A stretch of 64,000 nt of DNA from Valencia hispanica. Taxonomy: Eukaryota > Chordata > Actinopteri > Cyprinodontiformes > Valenciidae. Each line of letters opens with the position of its first letter. The first letter of the stretch is position 1. The notes under the pieces were generated by a model. It saw nothing but the letters and a program-made list of their open reading frames with translations, did no database searches and had not been told where the DNA came from. Position numbers and translations under genes: made by a program. The stretch spans positions 38,826,001 through 38,890,000 of the forward strand of contig OY747701.1 of the NCBI GenBank assembly GCA_963556495.2, read 5' to 3'. Positions 1 through 9,700 of the stretch are shown here, one piece after another.

Positions 1-388
1 AGGAAGAATTGTTGATTCTACTGTTAAAAATGCACTTTCAATAACGGGAGTATTGGCAAAACAGGTTTAACCAAATGGTTAAAAAGTAATAAAGTAAGTT
101 GTAATCTAACTTACTGACTATTGAAATCAAGTAATCATTAAAGTAACTAAGTTACATTTTAAAATGGATTGCTAATTAGTGTTACTTTTTCAAGGTAACT
201 CTGGCAACACTCCTTCCCTCCCTGCCAAAAGCTGGTTAAGTAACCTCGGCTATACTGTGCTTGATTTGCCAGTAAACTCGCCTGACCTGAACCCCATGGA
301 GAATCTCTGGCTTATTGTCAATAGGAAGATGAGAGAAACCAAACCCAACAATATACAAGACCTGAAGGCTGCTGTCAAAACAACCTGG
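1..388 (+). pseudogene. Tc1-like transposase remnant, 5' piece (split by an LTR)
   Basis: From about 215 to 388 the + strand translates to the C-terminal part of a Tc1-family DDE transposase. The SPDLNPMENLW block holds the third catalytic acid (E), and NRKMRETKPNNIQDLKAAV follows. The N-terminal half, including both catalytic aspartates, is missing. Bases 66-211 are AT-rich with repeated AGTAACT/AAGTTAC words like those of teleost hAT MITEs, so another insertion may have replaced the middle of the gene. The reading frame stops where the LTR begins at 389 and resumes near 1887. This is a dead DNA transposon cut by the window edge. Confidence 0.7.
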
Positions 389-1885
389 TGTTGGGATCCA
401 TTTTCAAGAAATTAACTGAACAGACTGTTGGACGGCGAGAAGCCATTTTCCCCAGATGGACTGAACAGAATGCATTTCCCATCATTCCTAGCTGTGACCC
501 CAACACACTCCCATTGGTCCATGGCCACCAGGGGTGACATCAACGATGACATCACGGCCAAAGGGCTATAAGAATGGTGGCGGCGGCCATTTCAAATTGT
601 TCTCAGCAGAAACTTCTGGTATAGAGAGGATGTCTCACCAGTGAAGATTCGCTTTTGTTCTGACCCGCTGGACCGGGGAGAACTCTCATCTCAAAGCTTC
701 GAAGTGCCCACTGCTGTCTGTGCATTCAGCTTGGGGATATCCGAATTGTTCCAAGACAGTTTTTTACGACGTCGACTTCCAAGCCGTCTGGCCTGCAGTT
801 GGGACACACAGTCCCAAAATCCTGTGCCAGGTTCTATTTCTCCCTTTTTGCTCAACTATGGACACATTTTGCTCCCCTCTTTGTGGACTGGACCTCCCTC
901 AAAGCAAAGTAGGATTGAACTGTTTCATTCATCCTAATCTTGTGTCTGGGCAGATACATAGGGAAAATATAGTTCTGGCGAGTTAAAGTTTGTTCATTGT
1001 TAGTTAAAGTGTTTTTAAGCACTGAACCTGTTGGCTCATTTAGAGTCGCTGCACGCATAAGTTTGAGCTGTATTATTTTCTGTGGGTTTTAAAATGTTTT
1101 GTTTTTATCATGAGCAGTTCTCACTCTTTCTCTCTCTTTTCCTCGTTCTACTCTCTCTCTCTTGCTCTCCGATCACCTGGTTGGCAGAGTTGGGCTCGGT
1201 CCGACCTGCGTTAGCTGGTCTGTTACCTAAAAGGTTAACTCCATTGTTTTTCATCTATTAGTTAAAGTGGACAGTTCACACCATGTGCTCTGCCCCATTT
1301 TAGCCAAAGCTAGTTTTATGGCCCTTGGTCTCCTTGCACTCTATGTGCTGTCCTCCATCTTGGCCCAGAGCTAAGTTTATGACCCTTTGTCCCACGGGCT
1401 ATCTCTTACTTGAGCCCCCTGGAGTGAGCGCCACCTCCCTTTCTGAACAAAACCTCCCTCCCCTGTGAAAGGGGAGCTGTCTGTTTGTCCCTGATCCCCT
1501 TTGTGTTAATTGTGTTGATTAATTTTCACATATTATTGGTTTTCTAAGATTTGTAGTAGTTAGTTGCATGCTTTATAATAGATGGGAATTATTGATTAAA
1601 TGCTTTGCCTGTAAGGTTGATCTATTTTCTTAATAAATTCCCCTTAGCTTAAAGAAAAGTTTACTGTGATTACTTGGTGTGTGCGTACAATTAATGTCCA
1701 CAGCATGTGAACTTATACCTTCAAGAATAGACTGTATGTCTAGTCTTCTAAAGCAGAAGTGGTGCTCCTAATATTAATAGATTAAACTTGAACTTAATCA
1801 ATAGTTTTATTAATATTAAATTAGTGATCATAATTATTGATAGTTATGTAAACCAGACAAAAATCACTCACTCTGTGTCACAACA
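389..1885. mobile_element. Solo LTR of a retrotransposon inserted in the Tc1 remnant
   Basis: The Tc1 frame breaks after ACAACCTGG at 388 and resumes with TTGGGCTTCC at 1886, so the 1,497 bp between are an insertion. The insert begins TGTTG and ends CAACA, the short inverted termini expected of an LTR. It is flanked by a 4-bp target duplication with one mismatch (CTGG at 385-388, TTGG at 1886-1889). It has a TATA-like CTATAAG at 566-572 and an AATAAA at 1632-1637, consistent with a promoter and polyadenylation signal read on +. No gag or pol coding is present, so it is a solo LTR left by recombination. The family (Gypsy-like or retroviral) cannot be told from this. Confidence 0.6.
566..572 (+). 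promoter_or_regulatory. TATA-like box in the LTR
   Basis: CTATAAG lies in the GC-richer first third of the LTR, upstream of a CT-rich stretch (1120-1170) and about 1 kb before the LTR's AATAAA. It is the best candidate for the U3 promoter, by position and motif only. Confidence 0.4.
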
Positions 1886-1975
1886 TTGGGCTTCCGTTAC
1901 ACTTCAGGCTAATCACCTCCATGCCACTCGGCCATTAAAGCAGTAACTAATGCAAAAAGAGGCCAAACTATGTTT
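1886..1975 (+). pseudogene. Tc1-like transposase remnant, 3' end
   Basis: The sequence continues the Tc1 frame broken at 388, reading as a decayed version of the family's usual C-terminus (TWAS.T...C..L..SMPRR...VIKAKG). It contains TGGGCTTCC, CACCTCCATGCCACT and an A-rich end. Frameshifts and stops are present. Its main value is to locate the right edge of the LTR insertion. Confidence 0.55.
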
Positions 1976-2220
1976 TCAATGCATATAAATGAACATACTT
2001 TAAAGAAGCTTAATATTTTTGTTCAAAGTATCCTTCTATCTTATGTTGTGTTGTAATTTTCAGAGACACTGAATTCAGATTTTTTTATTGCTGTCTTACT
2101 CACTGAAAAAAGAGAAACATTGCTGCTGTTCATTCAATATGTTTTTTGCAATTGGTTTCAGTAAATTAAATTGTCCTGTACAATTTAAATTATACAGATA
2201 GAGTCGTGTGAGATAATTAA

Positions 2221-2240
2221 AGGGAAACTTCACCCATTTC
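2221..2240 (+). repeat. Left terminal inverted repeat of the Kolobok-like element
   Basis: AGGGAAACTTCACCCAT follows the TTAA target site and pairs, with about four mismatches, with the reverse complement of 6051-6067. TTCACCCAT is identical at both ends. Confidence 0.7.
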
Positions 2241-2343
2241 CATGAAGCTTTGTATCGCTAGAAACCCAGTCATGTTTTTGAATGGTCGTGCATTATACCC
2301 TCAGTTTCCCCTGAGACAAGAGAAATAGGGATTTCAGTGTTGC

Positions 2344-2400
2344 ACTTCCTGCTTTAAATGACGTAAAAATCGTCATTTTACGTCATTTAAAGCAGGAAGT
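2344..2400. repeat. Perfect palindrome, 25-bp arms, 7-bp loop
   Basis: Bases 2344-2368 and 2376-2400 are exact reverse complements. Each arm contains TGACGTAA, a CRE-like half, and the core word CTTCCTGCTTTAAATGACGT. It lies about 120 bp inside the left end and about 220 bp upstream of the first ATG of the + gene. It could be a subterminal transposase-binding site, a transcriptional element or a cruciform; the sequence does not say which. Confidence 0.9.
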
Positions 2401-2621
2401 ACTATATCTTTGTTGAGTGTGTTAGACTACAATCTTTTTTTTCATTTTCCCAGGAGGGGGCTAACCCACTCGCCCTACAGACCTATCACAGACCAGTGGG
2501 TGGGACTTGTCTTTAAGAAACTGAAATGATATAGCAGCCATCTTGTTTGGAAGCTAAGCTAGCAGACTATCATAGAACCAGGCTTGATATCACCATTTTG
2601 GCGGAACATAATCAATCCGAT

Positions 2622-3398
2622 ATGGAAGAGGGTGACTTCGAAAGCGTGATGCTCGAATCCGATTTTCGTGGCTACCTTTATGAGCCACAATACAGCGAAA
2701 AGCAGCTGAGGCAGATGGAGGCGGAGGCCGGAGGACTGTCTCAGGCTGAGACGAACTGGTGGTGCCTGTGCTCTCGGTGTGCGGCTACTGAGACAGAAAT
2801 TGAGTCCCTCTGCTGCAGAGAATTCCAAAGATGTCAGTTTCTTCTGGGCGAAATTTCTGCCTCAGATGAGGATATGGACGTTTGTGTGGTGGACCACTCG
2901 AGCTTTGCCCCGCATATGGACAGTGGCATACTCGAGACATATTTCAGAATCCTGAAAATCATCTGGAAAAGACAGCCGAAGCCTGCAGGCGCAAACGGAC
3001 GTCTGACTATAAAGTGAGTACATCTATGTACACGATTTGTTCAAGCATTATCACAAAGTTATTCCCGGTTAATACGTAACATCAACCAGCTGAGTTTGGC
3101 TTATTTACTAGACAAATAGCTTTTAGTTGCATCGCTAACTATAGTTATAACGTGACTGTGGCACTCTAAACACTAAGACCATACATCGCTAACTGTGTGT
3201 TCAATGTTTTGTAGACAATGTTGCCTAACAACCTACAGACACTTTCTGGAATGGGTGCTGCAGGGCGAAAGATTAGGCCGAGGCCATCGTGTCATTTTAC
3301 CCGCCTGTGTTGTGCAGGCAATCCGCCAGCTCCGTATCCAGCTCTGGACGGATATTAGAGGACATGAAGAAGTTGAGGACTCTCTGGAGGAACTATAA
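2622..3398 (+). CDS. P2X7 C-terminal ('ballast') domain-like protein, two exons
   Basis: Exon 1 runs 2622-3013 and exon 2 runs 3215-3398. The donor is AAA|GTGAGT, a near-consensus site, and the acceptor is TTTTGTAG|ACAATG. Splicing joins the frames exactly (exon 1 leaves two bases of a codon) and gives 191 residues with no stop. Residues 46-71 carry the cysteine-rich signature NWWCLCSRC, TEIESLCC and REFQRC. Exon 2 carries TYRHFLEW and RVILPACVVQAIR. The same order (CC...C, then AYR...W, then ILP.C...IR) is the cytoplasmic ballast region of P2X7 receptors, which binds zinc; no transmembrane or channel part is present here. The N-terminus is acidic. The open frame continues upstream to about 2547 without an ATG, so 2622 was chosen as the first Met. 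It sits about 400 bp inside the left end of the Kolobok-like element. Role unknown; an accessory protein of the transposon is an inference. Confidence 0.7.
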
Positions 3399-3436
3399 CT
3401 TCCATTATTGCTGTTGTAGTTGATTATAATTATGTA

Positions 3437-3442
3437 AATAAA
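3437..3442 (+). terminator. Poly(A) signal of the P2X7-C-like gene
   Basis: AATAAA lies 38 bp after the exon 2 stop codon, with a T/G-rich stretch (TTGTTGTATTCC) just downstream, the usual arrangement of a polyadenylation site. Confidence 0.65.
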
Positions 3443-3499
3443 TGATTTGCATTCACGTTGTTGTATTCCTTTGTATATAGAGAAATAGTTATTGTACGA

Positions 3500-4180
3500 G
3501 ACACATTTTAGAACTGGACCTAAGATACCCTTAGCAAAATGAGTATACTTTTTCTATACTAAACGTGAGGCAGTATACTTTAAGGTTACTTTTAATATAC
3601 TATATTTTATAAACTTAATAGTATAGTGAAGTATACTTTATTGTATTATTTGTTTATTTATATATGGTTCCAAATATACGTGCATTTGCCTTTTTTATAT
3701 AGGGAGTTTTCAGTTGGACACTTGTTTACATTTTTACATGCAAATGTGCACTTTCCTTTGATTTTCTCAGCTAAAGAGGGCTTGATTTCATAGATGCTCT
3801 TTTTTTAAATGCACATCTTTAATGATCTAAGCAGGATTACAAATGCACTGTATGGTACGTTGTAAAAAAAACACTTAAAATATATATAAGTTTTTCTCAA
3901 CATTCTGTCTTGATTTTGTAAATATTAGTCTGGTGTACATAAAGAGTTAACTTAAAACTAATTTAAGAAGTATATAGATAGTCTGCTACAGGTAACATGC
4001 TTAGGAAACATACAAGTATACTTATAACTAGCAAAATAGTAATATTAGTTTTAGTAATTCTGATTTCATTAAAGTATACCTCAAGTATAGGTCAGTAAAC
4101 TAAAATGTGGACTAGAAGTATATAAGTTGTACAATGGCAATATATATAAGAGTACTTGTGGTATACTTTCATTCATCCAC
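3500..4180. repeat. AT-rich spacer with repeated GTATAC motifs
   Basis: Six GTATAC words (in AGTATACTTT-type contexts) occur in about 600 bp between the 3' ends of the two convergent genes. Similar AGTATACTT-rich sequence is seen in teleost MITEs, so this may be a further nested insertion. No coding was recognised. Termini could not be fixed. Confidence 0.4.
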
Positions 4181-4258
4181 ATCCACTTTCCTCCTTTTAC
4201 CTCCTAATGTTGAACTTTGGTGTAGACAGAAAAGAGTGCAGTATTGAATAAGTTTTGT

Positions 4259-4264
4259 TTTATT
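4259..4264 (-). terminator. Poly(A) signal overlapping the THAP gene stop codon
   Basis: On - the end of exon 3 reads GAATAAAAC: the TAA stop is inside an AATAAA hexamer. This is the only candidate poly(A) signal close to the end of the gene. It may be secondary, created when the C-terminal transposase part was lost. Confidence 0.5.
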
Positions 4265-5715
4265 CACAGTCTGACAGTTCAGTGTATGTTCCACCCTTGA
4301 ACAGAACAGCTGCCACAGAAAGGAGATTCACCTCTGGCATACCCCTAATATCAGATGAAGATGTCCAAGTCCCCGAATGGCCCCCAAGACAAGTCCATTT
4401 CACCTTCCTCTGTGCCCCAGTATCATAGATGTTCTTTGCAGAAATCGGTTTCCCACACATCTGGCAGAATCTGAACAGTGACATGAGGTTGGATTCATTG
4501 ACAATGAACTTCTTTTCATGCCAGTCTTTTCCACCTTCATCTTCTGATGATGACGATGATGTGGGGGTGATGGTTGACTCAAGCTGATAGCTTTGGTCGG
4601 TTACATCAACGTCAATGCTGCTGGCACTTCTATTCAGGCCTGGGGATGGCAACTGTAAAATCAAGAAGATGTTTCTTTTCAGTGTTAAATTCCACAAATT
4701 TCAATCATACATTGGTTTTAGCACTCTATTAGAGCCAATGTGCTGTACAAACTTACAATCTGTGCTGCTTGGACAGGGGTAGGTTGCATGACTGGTGTTG
4801 ATGTTAGAGGACATTGTTGCTCATCTTCCGAAGACGACACCAGAGCAGCAGCAGACGCCGTTTCAGACTGAAATGCCATATACGTTCAAAACATCAAACT
4901 ATCAAACGTGAAACAGGGTGGATTTACTCTGACACCACCAAGCTATGGAGCTAACTCTTTGTTAGCACCATAGCTGGAGCGTCTTTGTTAGCCTACATTG
5001 CTAATACGCTACTCCACTGCTCACAGGTGGAGTTTAGTGTAGGGTGACCAGATTTCTAAACCAAAAATCGGGGTTCATTTTTTGCGCGGTGGTCAAAATT
5101 CTAATTTCATAATTATGAATATTTTCTCTCCCATTCAATTCGGGGACGGCTTTTAACCGAGGACAAGGCAGCCTAATCTGGGACTGTCCCCGGAAATCGG
5201 GGACGTCTGGTCACCCTAGTTTAGTGATGCCGACACATTAGAACCACAAGCGAGGAAAACATGCGGAAGACGACAGATTTATTTGTAAATAGCAAACGTA
5301 TATAAAACTCATAGTTTATGTCCTGCTTTACAGCAGTAGACTGTAGGTGTGTTCAGAAATACAGTCGAGCAAGTCTCTTACCTCCAAGCGAATGCATTTA
5401 GGGCTGCTCGGTCCAGATGTTCCAGGCTGTTCATCGTCATCAGGAAAGGTAAACACCGACGGAATTGCAGTGTCCAAAAGAGTTACTCTCTTCATTCCAA
5501 AGACATTGAGTTCGAAGTCTTCCTTTTTGAAATGGAGACTGCAAATCTTCAGATTTTTAAGGTTTTCCACGGCTGTCTTCTGAATAGCTCGGGTGGTTTA
5601 ACACTCTCAGCCACTGTTTGCGTCGCTCCATATCTTTCGGTAGAATATGAAAACTTACTTTTTGTCCTTTCCTTGTTCTGACTGAACATCGCGGTACCAT
5701 ACAATAGTTCACCAT
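4260..5715 (-). pseudogene. THAP-domain / zinc-ribbon protein, three exons, one frameshift
   Basis: Exons on - are 5715-5382, 4867-4757 and 4652-4260; all junctions are phase 0 with clean sites (GAG|GTAAGA, TTTCAG|TCTG, CAGATT|GTAAGT, TTTACAG|TTGCC). Exon 1 encodes a THAP C2CH zinc finger: C5-X4-C10, SFHILP, W35, then ICSLHF (C-X2-H) and AIPSVF. The frame shifts by one base near 5580, between HPSYSED and the ICSLHF part; exon 1 is 334 bp, one more than a multiple of three, so a single-base insertion is the simplest explanation. Exon 2 is serine/acid-rich. Exon 3 has an acidic SSSSSEDE stretch, a ribbon-like pair FCQMCGKP...WTCLGGHSGTW, and GMPEVNLLSVAAVLF. In related fish proteins this last block leads into a transposase; here it ends at once in a stop, so the catalytic part is missing. 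About 278 residues if read through the shift. Confidence 0.75.
5040..5218. mobile_element. hAT MITE (179 bp) in an intron of the THAP gene
   Basis: The element starts TAGGGTGACCAGA and ends with its reverse complement (TCTGGTCACCCTA), a 13-bp perfect inverted repeat. It is flanked by a perfect 8-bp target duplication, GTTTAGTG, at 5032-5039 and 5219-5226, the size made by hAT transposases. It lies between exons 1 and 2 of the THAP gene. It has no coding capacity. Confidence 0.9.
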
Positions 5716-5987
5716 CTTGAAAGAGTAATTTACTAATGAGTTCAAGCTCAACAGCAAGCCGTGTTCTTCTTTTGTTTATTGGCGGGTGGCAACCAACTTT
5801 AGGTGCATTTCCGCCACCTACTGTAAAGGAATGTGAGTCGTAACAGCAAGCCTTGTAGACGGAGGCGGTGTTAGTGGGAGTGGATTGCAGAGCTGTGCTT
5901 TGTGGTGCATTGTGGGAGTTGTTGTCTTTCATACAAATGCACCCAAAAGTCATTTTCTGTCTTTTCTCGGTCAGATAGGCACCTAAT

Positions 5988-6010
5988 TCGAAATGTATGT
6001 TACATTTCGA
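5988..6010. repeat. Subterminal palindrome near the right end of the Kolobok-like element
   Basis: TCGAAATGTA, a 3-bp loop, then TACATTTCGA: 10-bp perfect arms about 60 bp inside the right terminus. It differs in sequence from the left-end palindrome at 2344-2400. Confidence 0.7.
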
Positions 6011-6050
6011 CTACAAATATGACCCACTTTTAATAAAGATCAATGTTTCC

Positions 6051-6067
6051 ATGGGTGAAATGCTCCT
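6051..6067 (-). repeat. Right terminal inverted repeat of the Kolobok-like element
   Basis: Read on -, it is AGGAGCATTTCACCCAT immediately inside the TTAA at 6068-6071, matching the left end at 2221. Confidence 0.7.
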
Positions 6068-6342
6068 TTAATTATTTTTGATTGATGTAATTGTGTAATA
6101 TAAATCAACAGTTATTTACAATAGTTAAATTGACCTAATGAACATTTGTTTATTGAGGACTCCTTGCGCATGCGTCGTTTCATGTTAGAACTTCCAATAG
6201 GGGGCAGTACTGACAACAACCTCAGTTGACTCTGCTCAATTAACACAGCAGAAATATCACGACATGTGCTCTGGAAGTTTCTTGCATTGCAACAACTGAC
6301 CAAGACTGAGACCGTGACTCTGGGCTGTGCCATCCCAGCCAT

Positions 6343-6539
6343 TCCACTGTTCGTCCAGCCGTTCTCTGAGTCTGGCGACCCAATTTGTGGCTTTAGTTTA
6401 GCGTGAATCATTGAATTGGATTAGAGCGTTAGCACCTAATGCGAATTGCTAATGGTCTAATGCGATTCAATGATTCATGCTAAACAAAAGGCACAAATGG
6501 GGTCGCCAAACTCAGAGAATGGTTGGATGAACAGAGGAA
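6343..6539. repeat. Foldback: imperfect inverted repeat, arms about 91 bp
   Basis: Arm 1 (6343-6434) and the reverse complement of arm 2 (6448-6539) align along their length at roughly 80% identity, with a 13-bp loop. Shared blocks include TTCTCTGAGT, GGCGACCC and GAATCATTGAAT. Sequence before arm 1 does not pair with sequence after arm 2. This looks like a foldback MITE or an inverted duplication. No target duplication was identified. Confidence 0.7.
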
Positions 6540-6739
6540 AGGTAAAACTCAATTGATTAACTCGAGGGGAGGTGGAAAATTAGCATATTTGCCCAAATGG
6601 TGGTGTGTCCCTTTAAACATTGTTCAAACTCCAAATCCATATATATATATTTTTTACTTTTGCATTTGTAACCCTACAAAATGTTATCCTGACCACTGTT
6701 TGAATAAAAAGTCAAATGATGCCAATGTGTTATGAAATT

Positions 6740-9700
6740 ATTTAGAAAATTAGGACAAAATAAAATAATTGATTAGTATAAGCAGATTGAATTTAACCAT
6801 AAAAAGTATATTGATCCAATGTAGAATTTTAAATTGGCCCAGAAATCATAATTAATGCTTTTAAATTGACTCAATTAACTTTTGAACATTAACCCAACTA
6901 AAAATGTTTCAATTTTATTAATGAATGTTTCATTAATTGGTTCTACAAGAAAAAGTTCATTATCTCAATTAACATTTTCTTGTTGAGCCAATTACAATAT
7001 TTACATGTAAATGATTACTATACAAATTGTAGGTTAAGCCAATGTTAATTTTTTTTCAGTGTATCAATGGCATCTCCTAAGCAGTTTCAGGGAATAACAT
7101 AACTATGTCATTAGTACATGAGATCAAGCAGAATTAGAGACAAATCATAGTGCAGAAAGGTTCTAAGTTTTAGTTCAGCATTCATGACAGACCTTTTAAT
7201 CTTTAGAAAACTGTTAATACACTATAGTAATCTTGTAGTTGTTGTATTTATCTGCTGAGTGGCACAAAAATCTATCCTTCTAATTATAACAAATGTAAAA
7301 AAAAACTCAAATAATGTTTCAGCTTGCATCCTCACAGACCAACCATATTGACTGAATTGACCCATCCCTGCATGGCCTCTTTGCATGTTGAGTCTGCCGT
7401 TGTGCATTTGGAGTTAATGATTTATTGTGTTGCCGATAAGAATCTGAAAGTTCAATGTGAATAAAGACAGTAGTAATAAAATAAAAAAAGTTAAATTACT
7501 GGTGAAATAAAAAAAGCCAATTCCTGCTGAACCTCTTCTCTGGGGTATAAAACATGACTGACAGGAAAGAGATTCCCCTCCACCATTCCCTCGCTCATCC
7601 TTGTTTGATTGATTGCCACCCTTCTGTTGCAGCTGTAATCCTTCACTGAGCTTTCCAACCCAGACAGAAATGCTGGACAGGGAAGATTTTTGTGTCGTGA
7701 GAGGCTTAAAGTAGAGACTTGAAGCCTCAAGCTATTTGCATTTTTGAATTTAAAATCAACTTTGCAGCCACTGTTTTCAACCACGTTTGTCTTTGCTTAA
7801 GTTTCATGTGCTAGTTCTGACAGTAAAACTATAATATATATATTAACTATGAGGAAAGTCAGGTTCCTATGAAATATGAAGGTGTATAAAACATATTGTG
7901 ACATCAACTGGTGCAGAATATTTTCTAGATTTTGTAGTGAATATTATAAACAAAATGTTGGTATTCTTATGCCAGACTTATTCATTAAGTGAGAACAGGA
8001 ATTTACTTTTAAGTGCCATTTTTAACTCAACTATTTCAACCATATTGAGGAGGGATTTTATTTTTTATTTACTTTTTAAAGGTAGGAATTTTGGCACAGG
8101 CAAACATTTTATGCTTTATTGCGGGACAGTGAAAAAAAAATCAACTGCTGCTTCTACATATGCATTGGGAAAAAAAGAGCTGGACTGAAAATTACAAAGG
8201 ATTTATCATGGAAATGCTTGCAAAATGATTGTGTTTATCAGGCTGAGACAAAGGTTGCAATGAGAAATTAGCTCTGCTTGGAGCATAGCAACGATTCAAC
8301 ATTAGTCAGTGTTGGCATGATTCAGGCACTCAGACCTTAAAATGACTCAGAGAGATCCTACGCACAGTGTCTATCATGAAACTGATAGATACCAGAGCTA
8401 AGAATATGTCTATCTACATATGTATAAACAGTGGTTCCCAGAGCATACAAAAACTGAGACCATCACTTCAAAATGTTTCCCACCTTGAATATGACAAATA
8501 TTCTGTACAACTCACGTGAAGAAAAAAGATTCTGTTGGGGAAAAATAAAATATAAAAAAATATGAAGGAGCAATAACTGTATTGTATAAGTGTGAACACT
8601 GATAAAACTTTGAAAAAGCTCATTTGGAAACAATTTCAGCAATCAGTCTTCTTGAGTTCACACTTGTCATCACTGTCCTGCAAAGACTTTCGTGACGTCT
8701 GCGTTCTTTAGCAAAAGTCATATTGTGCACAGAGCTTAGAAAACCTCAAAGTATTCTGCCATTATTAACATTAGATACTGTAGTGATCCTTTATATATAC
8801 AAATATAGGCAGAAAGGCAGAAATGAACATACTTTTCAGAGGCCTGGGATTTTGGTCTAAACATATATTTTTTTGTGGATTTAGTGTAACAGTGTAGTGC
8901 TGGTTTTCATTATCTGTGAGCTATGTTCACAAAAATGACAAGAAATAGAAACCTGAAATATTTCACTCTATGTGTAATTAATCTATATAAAATATGAGTT
9001 TCAATTTCTAAATTCTTTTGATTTTTTTGCTTTTCATCTATCCGTGTCCGTGTCTGTCTGTCTAGTCTGTTTTATGAATTCTCCACCTCTTCTGTCTCTT
9101 CAATCAATCAGCAATTCTTTTGTTTTCACCTAATTTGGTTAATTCCCTCTAATATTACTCTATGTTTTCTTGTGTACTTCAGTTGTCTCTCTCTCACTTT
9201 TTTCCCTTCATCATTTTCATAATTTTTATTGTGGGCCACAATATGTGGATCACTACCCTGCTATTTTCCCTTGTCTTCCAGTTCTGTGACATGCCTTCCC
9301 TTTTTATGAATACATAAGCAGAGGGACAGGTTCAGGCAGGAAGATTAAAGAGATAGAAAATGAAAGTGGGAAGCACCAAAAATCGACAAATGAACTCACT
9401 ATAACCCCCAACGCGGGACAGAAAATGGAATATCTGCAAACACATTTCTTTGCTTGAGAAAAAACAGAAAAGTAAGAGTTGTGAGTATGCACTGATCCTC
9501 ATCTGATAAATTTGATTCTAACAGATGCACAGAAGTTTGGTAACTGTGATGAATTTCCTTATTCTGATCTAGAATTCCTATACATAACTTGTCACATAAG
9601 TTAATAATTCGCTACACTTTGGTAAGTGGCTGTATTGTTCTAATGGGTAATATTGGTGGGTATGCATAAAGTTTTTGTGAACAATGTAAAAGACTGTACC

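Larger units (their letters stand above)
2217..6071. mobile_element. Kolobok-like DNA transposon with two convergent genes
   Basis: The element is bounded by TTAA at 2217-2220 and 6068-6071. Just inside, the left end reads AGGGAAACTTCACCCAT and the right end, reverse-complemented, reads AGGAGCATTTCACCCAT, giving imperfect terminal inverted repeats. TTAA target duplications together with a THAP-domain gene are the established marks of the Kolobok superfamily; piggyBac also uses TTAA but has no THAP domain. Inside are a P2X7-C-terminus-like gene on + (2622-3398) and a THAP/zinc-ribbon gene on - (5715-4260). They converge on a non-coding GTATAC-rich spacer. No DDE catalytic domain was found, so the copy is probably non-autonomous. 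A hAT MITE (5040-5218) is nested in it. Confidence 0.75.

Noticed and set aside
5347..5681. Open frames on + opposite the THAP exon
   Set aside because: Antisense shadows of exon 1; the - strand has the THAP motifs and matching splice sites.
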